Shown piece by piece: positions 50,061-59,849 of a stretch of DNA of 64,000 nucleotides. Location: positions 1-64,000 of the forward strand of contig JAZKCZ010000003.1 in the NCBI GenBank assembly GCA_040387835.1. Reading direction: 5' to 3'. The stretch is from Myxococcota bacterium. GTDB taxonomy: Bacteria > Myxococcota > UBA727 > JABDBI01. The translations under genes and the position numbers were made by a program. Every line of letters starts with the position of its first letter. The stretch's first letter is position 1. The notes below the pieces were generated by a model. The model made no database searches. It saw only the letters and a list, made by a program, of their open reading frames with translations, and was not told the origin of the DNA.

Positions 50061-52757
50061 CTATTTGAAGTCGCCGGCTTTTACTTCGGCTAGACCAGCT
50101 GGGGTTACGTATTTTTTTAGAGCGCCTTGTACATCCGCTGTTGTTAGCTTTTCGATCTTTTTGAGAAGCTCGGCTTGGAAGGCGAAGGTACGGTTTAGTT
50201 CCAAGTTCGAGCATAGGGCCGACACCACGTAACCGTCGTTGGCCCACATGTTTTCCATGGTGGATTGTAGGCTTTGCTTGCTGTCTTTGAGTTCGGACTC
50301 AGTGATGCCGTCTGTCTGCCACTTTTTATACTCGTCTTGCAGAGCAGCCAAGGCTTTGGTCGCATTGTCGCTGGCGGCCATTGCATACAGACCCAAAACG
50401 GCGCTTGGTTCATGCTTGCTGGCATCCATCCATGAGCCGGCTCCATAGGATAGGCCTTCGGTTTCACGGAGGCGGTGCCACAGGCGTGACTTCATGCTTT
50501 CGCCGAGCACATACGCACCCATACGCATGGCTGGGTAATCGTCCGAGCTATCTTGAAGTGGCAAATTAGTACCTAGGGCCAATAGGGCCATCGCTTTATC
50601 TGGGGTGTTAATGACCTTGGTTTCGGAAACAACTGCTTTATACGGACGCGTAATGCGCTTGAACGGCTTGGCGGATTTCCATTCGCCAAATTGTTTATTG
50701 AGCTCGGCTTTGACCGACTCAACATCGAAGGAGCCAATAACGGCTAGCTCTAAATTGCTGGCACCATAGTAGATCTGGTACAGCTTTTTAATATCGGCAA
50801 GCTTGATGGCTTTCAACTTCTGGATGCGTTCTACGAGCGTAGGCACATAATGAATACTTGTTTTGGGCCAAGGATTTTGCAGGCGTTCAAGTTCGTTAAA
50901 GCCAAGCATTTTAGGATCAAGCAGTGCTTCTTCCAGTTCAGCCAGCTCCTTTTTGCGAACGATTTCGAATTCAGCTTCGCTAAATGCTGGCGTTTTCATC
51001 ACTTCAGCGAGCAGTTTAATCACTGCAATCACATGGTCTTTATCGCTGGTGATGTCTGCCACTGTTTTGCCGGCAGCGCCGCCAAGGCGCAGGTTAGATT
51101 CAATGCTATCGAGCTCATCTTGGATCGCTTGGAAGTTTCTTTTTTGAGTGCCCCTCATCAGCAACTGAGGAATTAATGCCAACTCTTCGGTATGACCGTT
51201 TAACGCGTCTTCAGTGCCAAAGCGGAAAATGAGATTGGCTTTGACCAGATCCCCGCGAGTCTTTTTCGGCAAGAAAGCGACCTGAATGTTGTTATTCAGC
51301 GTCATACGCTGGGTCATGCGGTCGATATTGGCTGGTGTGGCCTCAAAATGTTCTCCCTGAGCGAGGTTGTGATCGCTTGAGTAAGACTCCAGCATCTTCT
51401 CTACGTCAGGGGTTTTAGGAACTTCTGCGCGAGCTGGCTTGTCTGTCGGCACAAATACGCCAGCGGTTCGATTGCTTTCTACCAAGTAGTGCTTCGCGAC
51501 TTTAACAACGTCTTCAAAGGTCACGTTCTTGATTTGATCACGCTGCCAGAAATACAGACGGTAATCGCCTTGTGAAATCGATTCGCTCAGTCTTAAGGCT
51601 AAATCTTTGCTGTTGTTAGCGGCAATTTTATAATTTTTGAGCAATCGCGCTTTGGCTCTGGCGACACCTTCTTTGGTGATGGCTTTGGCCTGTTTGGTTT
51701 CCACTTCCAAGACCATTTCGTCTTTAAGTTTATAAACGTCTCCAGGCTTGATGGCCTTAGCAAAAATCATCAGGGCGCCTGGTTCTGCCAGCGAATAAAC
51801 CATGCCGAAAATTTCGGATGCTTTGCCAGCCTGGACCAAGTGGTCGTACAAGTAACCGCCTGGCTCTTGCGTCAAGACGTCTGCCAAGATCCGAACGGCT
51901 GCAAAATCGCCATGAGATGCTGCTGGCACGTGATAGGATAAACCTGCTGCTGCGACCTCGCCTGTGCGCATGAGTTTTACGAAACGTGAGCCATCTTGCA
52001 CTGGCTCTTCGGTGTAGGTCTTATCCAAAGTGCGCGTTGGCTTTTGAATTTTGCCGAAGTACTCGCCGGCCAGCTCTAAAGCTTTGTTTGGATCAAACTT
52101 GCCGGCGATGACCAAAACGGCGTTGTCTGGCTGATAATATTTTCGGTAGAAAACTTGTAGATTTTCTACGGGCACGCGTTCGATATCACTTCGATTGCCG
52201 ATCGTGCTCTTACCGTAGTTGTGCCAACGGAAAGAGGCAGAAAGCATTTGATCATGCAAAACACTGATGGGATCGTTTTCGCCGATTTCAAATTCGTTGC
52301 GAACAACCGTCATTTCGGAATCGAGATCCGACTGACGAATCCAGCTATTGATCATGCGGTCTGCTTCAAACTGCAAGCCAAATTTCAAGTTGTCTTCGCT
52401 GGCTGGCATGGTCTCGAAATAGTTGGTTCGATCATACCAAGTGGTAGCATTGAAAAACGCGCCGCGTTCTTGCAACATGCCTTTGCTATCTGGAAAAGTT
52501 GGCGTGCCTTTGAACAACATGTGCTCCAAAAGATGGGCCATACCGGTCTCGCCGCGCCCTTCATGCCTTGAGCCAACCAAATAGGTAATATTAACCGTCA
52601 CCGTGGATTGAGACAAATCGGGAAATAGCAACACCTTGAGGCCGTTGGGCAACATGTATTCTTGAATGCCTTCAATTTCACGAACGGGTTTCAAATTTTG
52701 TGTCATCGTAGAACAACCACCTATAAGCAAAAGGATAAAAAAGAAGCACTTTTTCAT
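50061..52757 (-). CDS. M16-family zinc peptidase lipoprotein
   Basis: About 898 residues from the ATG at 52757, which overlaps the stop of the RND gene (ATGA) and gives a lipoprotein signal (MKKCFFFILLLIGGC, Cys15). The inverted zinc motif HLLEH (75-79) is followed by the downstream Glu region of the first M16 domain (NEFEIGENDP). The second half repeats the fold without a zinc motif, as in two-domain pitrilysin/insulinase relatives. It is last in an operon with RND pump and TolC-like genes. Substrate unknown; envelope peptide degradation is likely. Confidence 0.9.
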   Translation of the reverse strand: MKKCFFFILLLIGGCSTMTQNLKPVREIEGIQEYMLPNGLKVLLFPDLSQSTVTVNITYLVGSRHEGRGETGMAHLLEHMLFKGTPTFPDSKGMLQERGAFFNATTWYDRTNYFETMPASEDNLKFGLQFEADRMINSWIRQSDLDSEMTVVRNEFEIGENDPISVLHDQMLSASFRWHNYGKSTIGNRSDIERVPVENLQVFYRKYYQPDNAVLVIAGKFDPNKALELAGEYFGKIQKPTRTLDKTYTEEPVQDGSRFVKLMRTGEVAAAGLSYHVPAASHGDFAAVRILADVLTQEPGGYLYDHLVQAGKASEIFGMVYSLAEPGALMIFAKAIKPGDVYKLKDEMVLEVETKQAKAITKEGVARAKARLLKNYKIAANNSKDLALRLSESISQGDYRLYFWQRDQIKNVTFEDVVKVAKHYLVESNRTAGVFVPTDKPARAEVPKTPDVEKMLESYSSDHNLAQGEHFEATPANIDRMTQRMTLNNNIQVAFLPKKTRGDLVKANLIFRFGTEDALNGHTEELALIPQLLMRGTQKRNFQAIQDELDSIESNLRLGGAAGKTVADITSDKDHVIAVIKLLAEVMKTPAFSEAEFEIVRKKELAELEEALLDPKMLGFNELERLQNPWPKTSIHYVPTLVERIQKLKAIKLADIKKLYQIYYGASNLELAVIGSFDVESVKAELNKQFGEWKSAKPFKRITRPYKAVVSETKVINTPDKAMALLALGTNLPLQDSSDDYPAMRMGAYVLGESMKSRLWHRLRETEGLSYGAGSWMDASKHEPSAVLGLYAMAASDNATKALAALQDEYKKWQTDGITESELKDSKQSLQSTMENMWANDGYVVSALCSNLELNRTFAFQAELLKKIEKLTTADVQGALKKYVTPAGLAEVKAGDFK

Positions 52758-55700
52758 GAACGGCCCTCTGAGTAAATGGGATCTACATAACGCTTTCTTT
52801 CTAAAGTTGCCAAGATGCAATAGACGCTGGGAACCACAAACAACGTCAGGATTGTCGATACGAACACGCCTCCAAGCACCGCGATGGCCATGGGCACACG
52901 GCTTTCCGCACCAGGTCCCACAGCCACAGCAGGCGGGATCGCCGCTGCGATGGTTGCAATCGAAGTCATCAAAATCGCTCGAAGACGTAAAGGGCAGGCT
53001 TCAATCAAAGCGTCGCTTACACTCAAGCCTTGTGCCCGCATGTGGTTGGTGAAATCGACCAGCAGAATGGAATTCTTTTTCACAATGCCCATCAATAAAA
53101 GCAGCGCGATCATACTGTAAATATTGAGCGTCTGATTCCCTAGATAGAGCGCCATCAACGCACCCGACACACTAAACGGCAGCGCCACCAAGACCGTAAA
53201 GGGGTGAACAAAACTATTAAACTGCGAGGCCAAAACCATGTACGACACCAAAATTCCCAAAAGCAATGCCCAAAGCAAACTGGAGAATGAATCTTTAAAA
53301 GTCTGCGCACTGCCGCTCAAAACCAAGCGATAACCTGGCGGCAGCTTTTCCCCCAACTGCTCCACCACACTCAGCGCTTCCTCTTGCGAGCTGGCAGGCG
53401 CTGGGTTCGCATATAACGTAATCGCCCTTTCTCGATCTTGTCTTGAGATTGACTGCAACGTCAGATGCATTTTCGTGGTGACCAACTCTTTCAGCGGTAC
53501 CATCTCCCCCTGCACGTTTCTAACGCCCATGCGGTATAAATCCTGCATGCGCGTGCGATCCTCGTCCTTTACCCTGACACGCACGTCATACCTATGCCCA
53601 TCTTTGGTGAACTGCCCGGAAACAACGCCGCCCATCATGGCTTGAATGGTTTGAGCAATGTCTGACACCGATACGCCATACTGTCTTGCCTTGCTGCGAT
53701 TGGGGATGATTTGAATTTCCGGCAGCCCGTCTCGGTAATCGCTGTCAACGTCTATCATCTTGCCGCTTTGACTCATGGCCTCGGTAAAGCTTTTGCCAAT
53801 TTCAACGAGTTTTTCATGATCAGGGCCACGAATATTAAACTCAATGGGAAAGCCTCGCTTAGCCGTAAAGCCGCTCAACGACGGATCTTGTATGACCACT
53901 TTAATATCGTCGATTTTATTAAGCTCTTTTCTAAAGACACCAATCAAATCTTGCTGGCTTAACTTGCGCTTATCCGGTGGCTGCAAGGTTAAAAACATCA
54001 TACCGGCGCTGGTTTGACCACCGTTAAAACCACCGATAACGCCGTAATACCCGCGCACGTCTTTTTTACCCAAGACCCACTTTTCGACTTCCATGAATTT
54101 CTGACGCGTGTACTCAAGCGATGAGCCAGGCGGCGTTTCAAACCTAACGATCAGCATGCTTTGATCTTGAGCCGGGATAAACTCCTTCTTAATCAACTTC
54201 ACCAAATACAAACTGCCCGCAAAGAACAGCAAACTCAAAAAGACCACGGCCCATTTAAATCGGATCGATACCTTCACCATCCGCCGATATGCCATGGCGC
54301 TTTGCTGAAACATCGCTTCGACGCCGCGCCCAATCCAAGTTCGCCTTGGCTTCACCTCTAGAAACTGCGCACATCGCATCGGTGCCAAGGTCAATGCCTC
54401 CAGCAATGAAATGGCTACAGCCACCGACAAAGTCACCCCGAACTGAAACAAGAACTTGCCGATAATCCCCTGAATAAATGCCACCGGCAAATAGATTGCG
54501 ATAATCGCTGTCGTTGCCGCCATCGCCGCCAAGGTGATTTCTTTCGAACCAAGCAGCGCCGCCTGCACCTTGCCCTCGCCTTTTTCACGGTGGCGGACAA
54601 TATTTTCTAGCACCATGATGGCATCATCCACCACAATCCCAATCGCGAGCGATAGGCCCAATAAAGTGAAGAAATTGAGTGTAAAGCCCATCGCATCCAG
54701 CACGATAAAGCTGCCAATGATGGCCGTCGGTATCGCCAACACCACATTTAAAGTGGCCGAAATAGACCCCAAAAAAAGCAGACAAATTAAAGCCGTGAGC
54801 ACCGCCGATAGAATCAGCGTGAAATTAAGCTCCCTGATCGACTCCTCAATAAAAACCGTTGAGTCAAACCGAACCATTATATTGACCCCAGCGGGAAGCT
54901 CCTTTTTTATCTCTTCCATACGGGCCTTAACAGCCTTAGCCACCTCCACCGCATTTGAACCCGGCTGCTTTTTCACACCTAAACCAATGGCCGCCACACC
55001 CGCTGAGCGAGACATGGCGCGAATATCATTCAAACCGTCCTCAATTTCGCCAATATCTCGCAATCGAATTGGTACATAGTTCGGTGCTCCCCCACGGCGT
55101 AAAATCAAAATATCGCCGAAATCCTCAACGCTGCGAGCTTCACCAAAAGTTCGAATTCCGACTTCTTGCCTGCCAATATCAATCTGACCCGAAGGGAGCT
55201 CAACATGCCCAGATCCAATCGCACTGAGCACATCCGATGCCGTCAACTCATGCGCTGCCAGCTTTTCTGGACTTACCCAAACCCGCAAGTTTGGCTCGAT
55301 ATAACCGCCGAGAATTAACTCCCCAACACCTTCAATAGCCGCAAAGCGATTTTTAATTTTATTTTTCACCAAAGACATCAAATCTCTTGGCTTTAAAGAA
55401 TCCGAACTCACCGCCAACCAGATAATTGGGTTGGCATCCGAGTTCGATTTCATGATCACCGGCGGATCAATGCCCTTGGGCAACTTTGCGGCAACTCGGC
55501 TCAAAGCATTTTGGATTTCCTGCACCGCTATATCGATGTCTTTATCCAGACCAAACTCAAGGGTCAAACTAACACGGCCCATTGCCGATGAAGACGATAG
55601 CGTTTTCAACCCTTCCAAAGACGCAAACACATCTTCAACTGGATCGGCAACCTCAACTTCCATGACCTCAGGCGCAGCGCCGGTTAGTGTCAGCGAGACT

Positions 55701-55837
55701 GAAACCACCGGAAAGTCGACTTCCGGCATCTGGCTCAGGCCCATATGGCTAAAAGAAATCCAGCCAAAGACAATCAAAAACGCCATCAGCATCCAGGCAA
55801 AGACTGGATTTCGAATCGAGATTTCTGATATATTCAC
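52754..55837 (-). CDS. RND-family efflux transporter, HAE1 type
   Basis: 1027 residues with the AcrB-type layout: N-terminal RNPVFAWMLMAFLIVFGW membrane segment, two large periplasmic porter loops and twelve membrane segments in all. TM4 carries GIVVDDAIMVLENIV with the two proton-relay Asp residues. Drug- or lipid-type HAE1 assignment comes from this motif; substrate unknown. Downstream genes overlap by 4 nt on both sides (TolC-like upstream, M16 downstream). No membrane-fusion (adaptor) protein gene is present in the operon. Confidence 0.95.
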   Translation of the reverse strand: MNISEISIRNPVFAWMLMAFLIVFGWISFSHMGLSQMPEVDFPVVSVSLTLTGAAPEVMEVEVADPVEDVFASLEGLKTLSSSSAMGRVSLTLEFGLDKDIDIAVQEIQNALSRVAAKLPKGIDPPVIMKSNSDANPIIWLAVSSDSLKPRDLMSLVKNKIKNRFAAIEGVGELILGGYIEPNLRVWVSPEKLAAHELTASDVLSAIGSGHVELPSGQIDIGRQEVGIRTFGEARSVEDFGDILILRRGGAPNYVPIRLRDIGEIEDGLNDIRAMSRSAGVAAIGLGVKKQPGSNAVEVAKAVKARMEEIKKELPAGVNIMVRFDSTVFIEESIRELNFTLILSAVLTALICLLFLGSISATLNVVLAIPTAIIGSFIVLDAMGFTLNFFTLLGLSLAIGIVVDDAIMVLENIVRHREKGEGKVQAALLGSKEITLAAMAATTAIIAIYLPVAFIQGIIGKFLFQFGVTLSVAVAISLLEALTLAPMRCAQFLEVKPRRTWIGRGVEAMFQQSAMAYRRMVKVSIRFKWAVVFLSLLFFAGSLYLVKLIKKEFIPAQDQSMLIVRFETPPGSSLEYTRQKFMEVEKWVLGKKDVRGYYGVIGGFNGGQTSAGMMFLTLQPPDKRKLSQQDLIGVFRKELNKIDDIKVVIQDPSLSGFTAKRGFPIEFNIRGPDHEKLVEIGKSFTEAMSQSGKMIDVDSDYRDGLPEIQIIPNRSKARQYGVSVSDIAQTIQAMMGGVVSGQFTKDGHRYDVRVRVKDEDRTRMQDLYRMGVRNVQGEMVPLKELVTTKMHLTLQSISRQDRERAITLYANPAPASSQEEALSVVEQLGEKLPPGYRLVLSGSAQTFKDSFSSLLWALLLGILVSYMVLASQFNSFVHPFTVLVALPFSVSGALMALYLGNQTLNIYSMIALLLLMGIVKKNSILLVDFTNHMRAQGLSVSDALIEACPLRLRAILMTSIATIAAAIPPAVAVGPGAESRVPMAIAVLGGVFVSTILTLFVVPSVYCILATLERKRYVDPIYSEGRS

Positions 55838-57105
55838 GGAACTTGTCCTATCGCAGCATGTAAGTTCTCAAGAGCGGTTTTTCCCTGATACCAAGTTTGG
55901 TCGTATGAACGCATTAAAGTGCTCAATTGGGTCATGGCGGTGTTCACTTCCAAATTGGTAATTAACTTATAGCGATAGTCATTGCTAAGCTGTTCATAAC
56001 TTTTTCGGGCCGATATTTGAGCCCTGCTCAAAATAGGCAAAGTCTGAATCACACCTTGCAGCGTATTATAACAAGTCCGAATATCACGCTCCGCATCTCG
56101 CCGAGCCTGCATAAGCCCATACCTGAGCCCCCGGGCGGTGGCCTGTGCTTGCCGCACCTGCGCAACCACGCCAAACCCCTGAAACAGCGGCACGTTAATG
56201 CTGGCGCCCAAATCCCAATGGATATGCTGCAACACGCCACTTCGATAGGGATAGTAATTCGCCGCCAATCCCACCGTCGGAAAGTGGCTGCCTCGCATCA
56301 CATCGGTCTGATTTTCAGCCGCTTCAACTTGGGCTACCAACGATCGGATTTCTGATCGGTCATCGATTTTCGCCAAATAGCTTTCGATAGGTTCCAGTTG
56401 CTCAGGCAGTTTGGCTGTATCTTCCGCGACATCGTCCTGCGGCTCAATCCCAGTCATGACGCGCAATGATTCTTCACTTAACCGAACAGCCTCTTTAGCA
56501 GCCATCGCTTGCGCTTCAAGCAAACCTATTTGTGTTTCCTGCACTAAAACGTCGGCTGAGCGCGAACGCCCAATCTTAACGAATTTCCTAATAGCGCCCA
56601 TACGTTCATCAGCTGATTGTTTAAGCGCCAAGATGTTGTCTAAATCCCGACGATTACCCCAGTAAGTATAATAAGCCGTTGAAACCTGCCGGTATAACCC
56701 GGATTCAACCAAGTTAACATTCGCTTCCTGAGCCCGAATCGCCGCTTTCGCGGCTTTATAAGCAGCGAATTCTCTAAATCCCTGCAGCCCACTCATCGTT
56801 GCTGAAAATCGCGTTAAATATTGGTCAGGATTAAAAAAAGCCGCTACCACTGATCCATTATTATCAACCGTCGGTATCTGCTGCCTGGTATATGAAAAAA
56901 GAAAGTTAACATTAGGGTAAAAGCCGGACTTAATTTGCAAAAGCTGCGCATGCGCAAAGGCCACTTGAACCCTCTGCTGAGAAACCGACTCCACCTGTGC
57001 CTTAGCGATCTCAAATATTTCCAGCAACGAAAGGCTCTTGCCCAAGGCACTGAACGAAAAAGCCAGCAGCCCAAATACTAATAGCCGCGTAATTCCAAGG
57101 GTCAT
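55834..57105 (-). CDS. TolC-family outer-membrane efflux protein
   Basis: 423 residues with a signal peptide (about 1-22) and the duplicated coiled-coil/beta layout of TolC-type proteins (SLLEIFEIAKAQVESVSQQR, GLQGFREFAAYKAAK, and VNTAMTQLSTLMRSYDQTWYQGK near the end). It would be the outer-membrane exit duct for the RND pump encoded by the overlapping next gene. First gene of that operon, 6 bp after the UbiA-like gene stop on the complementary strand order. Confidence 0.9.
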   Translation of the reverse strand: MTLGITRLLVFGLLAFSFSALGKSLSLLEIFEIAKAQVESVSQQRVQVAFAHAQLLQIKSGFYPNVNFLFSYTRQQIPTVDNNGSVVAAFFNPDQYLTRFSATMSGLQGFREFAAYKAAKAAIRAQEANVNLVESGLYRQVSTAYYTYWGNRRDLDNILALKQSADERMGAIRKFVKIGRSRSADVLVQETQIGLLEAQAMAAKEAVRLSEESLRVMTGIEPQDDVAEDTAKLPEQLEPIESYLAKIDDRSEIRSLVAQVEAAENQTDVMRGSHFPTVGLAANYYPYRSGVLQHIHWDLGASINVPLFQGFGVVAQVRQAQATARGLRYGLMQARRDAERDIRTCYNTLQGVIQTLPILSRAQISARKSYEQLSNDYRYKLITNLEVNTAMTQLSTLMRSYDQTWYQGKTALENLHAAIGQVP

Positions 57106-57111
57106 TGAAGC

Positions 57112-57879
57112 TTATAGAACGACTACCACTCTTTTGGCCCATAGACCCAAGCAGGCTTGCAGCAAGATTAAGCCATCCACCCCATATAAATAGTAATAGG
57201 AATGCCTAGATGGTCTCGCATAGAATGCGAACGCACACGCGAGCCCAAAGACCACCGTGCTAGCCCAGCGAAAATCAAACACCAAAAACAAGCTAAAGAG
57301 CGACACCGCTAACGTCCGCGCTACGCAAACGCCATATGAAACTGCAACGGTTTTGGTCCCACAGGCAGTATCATGTGCCATATCTCGAATGTTAAACAAA
57401 ACGCATAAGCCGCCGATAAAGCAAACCTGCGCCGTCCAAAACCAAACCGTCGGCCCCGCCGGCAACACACAAACCGACGCCCAGACCAAAGCAACCAACA
57501 ACGATTTCACAACCGGCATTTTTCGAAAATTAGTTACCGGTAAAAAATACGTCAAAGCCAGCAAAAAGCAGGCCCCATAACAAACCAGATCAATAAGCCT
57601 TGCAAACAACAACGGATACAGTCCAAAACCAGCCGCCAACATCATGCACCACAACACACCGCGATGCGAAAGATACCAATGCAGATTTTGATGCGTCTGA
57701 AAAATCGACAAATAAAGCCGCTGGCCATTATACAAAATAAATGTGGAACAAAATATCAGCAAGACTTGGGCGTGCTCAACGCGCGCTGCAAATATCGCCT
57801 GCGCATATGCCGATAAAGAGGCCGCGCAAAGCGATATAAACAAGTTCGAATAGGCAATAAATGCCAAAACTCTAGACAC
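57112..57879 (-). CDS. UbiA-like prenyltransferase-family membrane protein
   Basis: 255 residues with about eight membrane segments. The second Asp motif of the UbiA family is visible as FNIRDMAHDTACGTKTVAV (Asp166, Asp170). At the place of the first motif (NDxxDxxxD) there is only LYNGQRLYLSIF (Asn51), so Mg-prenyl diphosphate binding may be lost or altered. It ends 6 bp before the TolC-like gene and its start abuts the repeat-protein gene, forming part of one leftward transcript. Confidence 0.7.
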   Translation of the reverse strand: MSRVLAFIAYSNLFISLCAASLSAYAQAIFAARVEHAQVLLIFCSTFILYNGQRLYLSIFQTHQNLHWYLSHRGVLWCMMLAAGFGLYPLLFARLIDLVCYGACFLLALTYFLPVTNFRKMPVVKSLLVALVWASVCVLPAGPTVWFWTAQVCFIGGLCVLFNIRDMAHDTACGTKTVAVSYGVCVARTLAVSLFSLFLVFDFRWASTVVFGLACAFAFYARPSRHSYYYLYGVDGLILLQACLGLWAKRVVVVL

Positions 57880-58370
57880 TAGAACCGCCAGTTAACAAAA
57901 ACCATCCCTGGGGCAAGTTGCGATGGAAAGTGACCGAACCATGACTCGTTGTTCTGAATAATATTCACAAGACCAATTTGAACGGCTTTGTCTGCGGCGT
58001 GGGCAATATTTACGACACCAAACTGCACGCCGGATAGCTTGCCAGCATAGTTGACCGCACCGGACTGCAATCCCATGAATGACGTTTCGCTATAGTTCAC
58101 AAAAGCCCATTGGACACCTTTATAGTTTTGGGCGTAGTTGACCAAAGCGATGCTTAAGCCTGCGCTATCACTGGTGCTGCCGTTGACGATGCCAAGTGCC
58201 AAAGCATGTTGTGGGTTTTCTGACCAAATGCCGATGGTTAAGCCGTCGATGGTTTGGGTCCGGCCGAAGATAGCGACACCAGGTACTAAGCTTGCGTTGA
58301 AAAATTTTGCTGCAAAAATGTTGGAGGAGATCAAGGTCGCAGCGACGAAGAGTCTGAGGATTTTGTTCAT
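57879..58370 (-). CDS. secreted GVQxGxVN-repeat protein
   Basis: 163 residues from the ATG at 58370, which gives a signal peptide (MNKILRLFVAATLISSNIFA); six extra codons upstream are unlikely. The mature part has five or so repeats of about 20 residues around GLSIALVNYA, GVQWAFVNYS, GLQSGAVNYA, GVQFGVVNIA and VQIGLVNII. The same type of repeat is found in uncharacterised surface repeat proteins of Leptospira and other bacteria. Ends in Phe (FVNWRF), like a barrel. Function unknown. Confidence 0.7.
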   Translation of the reverse strand: MNKILRLFVAATLISSNIFAAKFFNASLVPGVAIFGRTQTIDGLTIGIWSENPQHALALGIVNGSTSDSAGLSIALVNYAQNYKGVQWAFVNYSETSFMGLQSGAVNYAGKLSGVQFGVVNIAHAADKAVQIGLVNIIQNNESWFGHFPSQLAPGMVFVNWRF

Positions 58371-58400
58371 GGTGAAACCATTAACCATCCATCCCCTTTT

Positions 58401-58434
58401 GTCATCCTGGACCCCGCATCAAGTGCGGGGTGAC
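58401..58434. repeat. palindromic repeat (GTCA..CCCCGCA-loop-TGCGGGG..TGAC)
   Basis: ACCCCGCA (58411-58418) and TGCGGGGT (58424-58431) form a perfect 8-bp stem, with outer GTCA/TGAC matching further. The M23 peptidase stop codon lies in the loop. It shares the GGGGTGAC end with the hairpin at 28894-28917, so the two may belong to one dispersed family; alternatively it serves as the M23 gene's terminator-like hairpin. Confidence 0.7.
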
Positions 58435-59225
58435 AACACTTTGATTAGGGCGTGGGGGTCTACGGCGATGCCGTTTACTTTCGTTGACCAGTGTAGATGC
58501 GGGGCTGTCACCCTGCCCGTCGCGCCGGCCATGCCGATTTGTTCGCCTTTTTTCAAGCTTTGGCCCACTTGAACATCGATTCTACTCAAATGCGCATAGC
58601 TCGAATAAACGCCGCTACCATGGTCAACCAACACGAGATTGCCTGCCATGAACAGGTTTTTCGCCAACACTACTTTGCCAGTATTGCTCACATGAATCGG
58701 CGTGGTCTCATTGGCTCTTAGATCCACTCCCAAATGCACGCTTTGCAAAATCCCGTTATAAACGCGTTGATTGCCAAACAGGCTGGTAATAATACCGCCA
58801 GTTGGAAGCTCAAATCGCTCAGCCCACAGCGGGTCCTTCTCACCCATTTTATAAGCCGCTTCTATATCGAGCTTATCCTGAGCAATTTGAGCGCGCTCTT
58901 TGGCGTTGGGTTTAGTAATCTTCGCCGGAACTTTGAGCTTATTAACTTTAAAATCGCCTCGTTCAACTCCAAGCGCTAGCTTTTGAAGTTCGCGTCCCGA
59001 GCGCATTTCAGCGGTAATTTTACCGACCGGAGTTTCTAATGGAACCCCGATAACACCGCAACGCTTAGCTCCTTCGCAATCCCATAAAGCTACTTTCTGG
59101 TTGCCCATTTGCACTGACAAATCTGACGGCGCATCAGAAATTTTAATTAGCGCCACTTGGCCCTGTTTAACCATTGCTGGCTCAAGCGTGAAGGTCAGCG
59201 CCAAAATACTCAAAAGAGAAATCAT
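58419..59225 (-). CDS. M23-family peptidoglycan endopeptidase
   Basis: 268 residues with an N-terminal hydrophobic segment and a C-terminal LytM/M23 domain (about 138-262). Zinc ligands are present: His164 and Asp168 in VHLGVDLR, and His243-Leu-His245 in APHLHW, plus His212 in SYAHLS. It should cut cross-links in peptidoglycan. The last residues and stop codon come from the palindromic repeat. Its start overlaps the TRIC-like gene stop by 4 nt. Confidence 0.93.
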   Translation of the reverse strand: MISLLSILALTFTLEPAMVKQGQVALIKISDAPSDLSVQMGNQKVALWDCEGAKRCGVIGVPLETPVGKITAEMRSGRELQKLALGVERGDFKVNKLKVPAKITKPNAKERAQIAQDKLDIEAAYKMGEKDPLWAERFELPTGGIITSLFGNQRVYNGILQSVHLGVDLRANETTPIHVSNTGKVVLAKNLFMAGNLVLVDHGSGVYSSYAHLSRIDVQVGQSLKKGEQIGMAGATGRVTAPHLHWSTKVNGIAVDPHALIKVLSPRT

Positions 59226-59839
59226 CTAACCCCTAGCTTCAGCTTCACCGCTATCATTCGGCACAACACAATCAGGACCAAAGCGATGCCCGCCGCCACT
59301 GGATGCCCCAGCAAATCGCTTAAAATCAAATATAAAATCGCGCCAAAGAACGATATGACAATATAAAGCTCGCTAAAAAACACCATAGGCGACCGATTCG
59401 AAATCACGTCAGCAACAATACCCCCACCCACTGCTGTCACCACGCCCATCAAGATGGAAATAGCAGGACCCTCACCGAGCCCTTGCGCTTTTTCCACACC
59501 CGCAATGCTAAAAGCCGCAAGCCCCATGGCGTCTGCGAAAATCAAAGTTTTAAGGAAGTAGCGATGCGCAGTGGGTGCGCGCCAAATTTGGCTCAAGACG
59601 TACATCAAAATGCCAACGGAAAAAGATATCCATAAATAGTAATGATACTTCATCCAGAACACTTGGGTGCCAAGCACCAAATCTCTAAAAGTCCCGCCCG
59701 CGTTCGCCGCCACGAAAGCCAAGAAGATGGCGCCCGTGATGTCCATTTTAGATTCAATGGCTCTCAGCGCTCCAGCAGAAGCACTGGCGATCACACCAAT
59801 GATCATAAATACGGTTAAAACGATTTCAATGTGATTCAT
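59222..59839 (-). CDS. TRIC/UPF0126-family membrane protein
   Basis: 205 residues with seven hydrophobic segments and the repeated family motif: GALRAIESKMDITGAIFLAF...NAGGTFRDLVLG in the first half and GVVTAVGGGIVADVI in the second. The bacterial homologues form potassium-permeable TRIC-type trimeric channels (YicG family). Coupled by overlap to the M23 gene downstream and 10 bp from the punA stop. Confidence 0.9.
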   Translation of the reverse strand: MNHIEIVLTVFMIIGVIASASAGALRAIESKMDITGAIFLAFVAANAGGTFRDLVLGTQVFWMKYHYYLWISFSVGILMYVLSQIWRAPTAHRYFLKTLIFADAMGLAAFSIAGVEKAQGLGEGPAISILMGVVTAVGGGIVADVISNRSPMVFFSELYIVISFFGAILYLILSDLLGHPVAAGIALVLIVLCRMIAVKLKLGVR

Positions 59840-59849
59840 AGATTAACTA

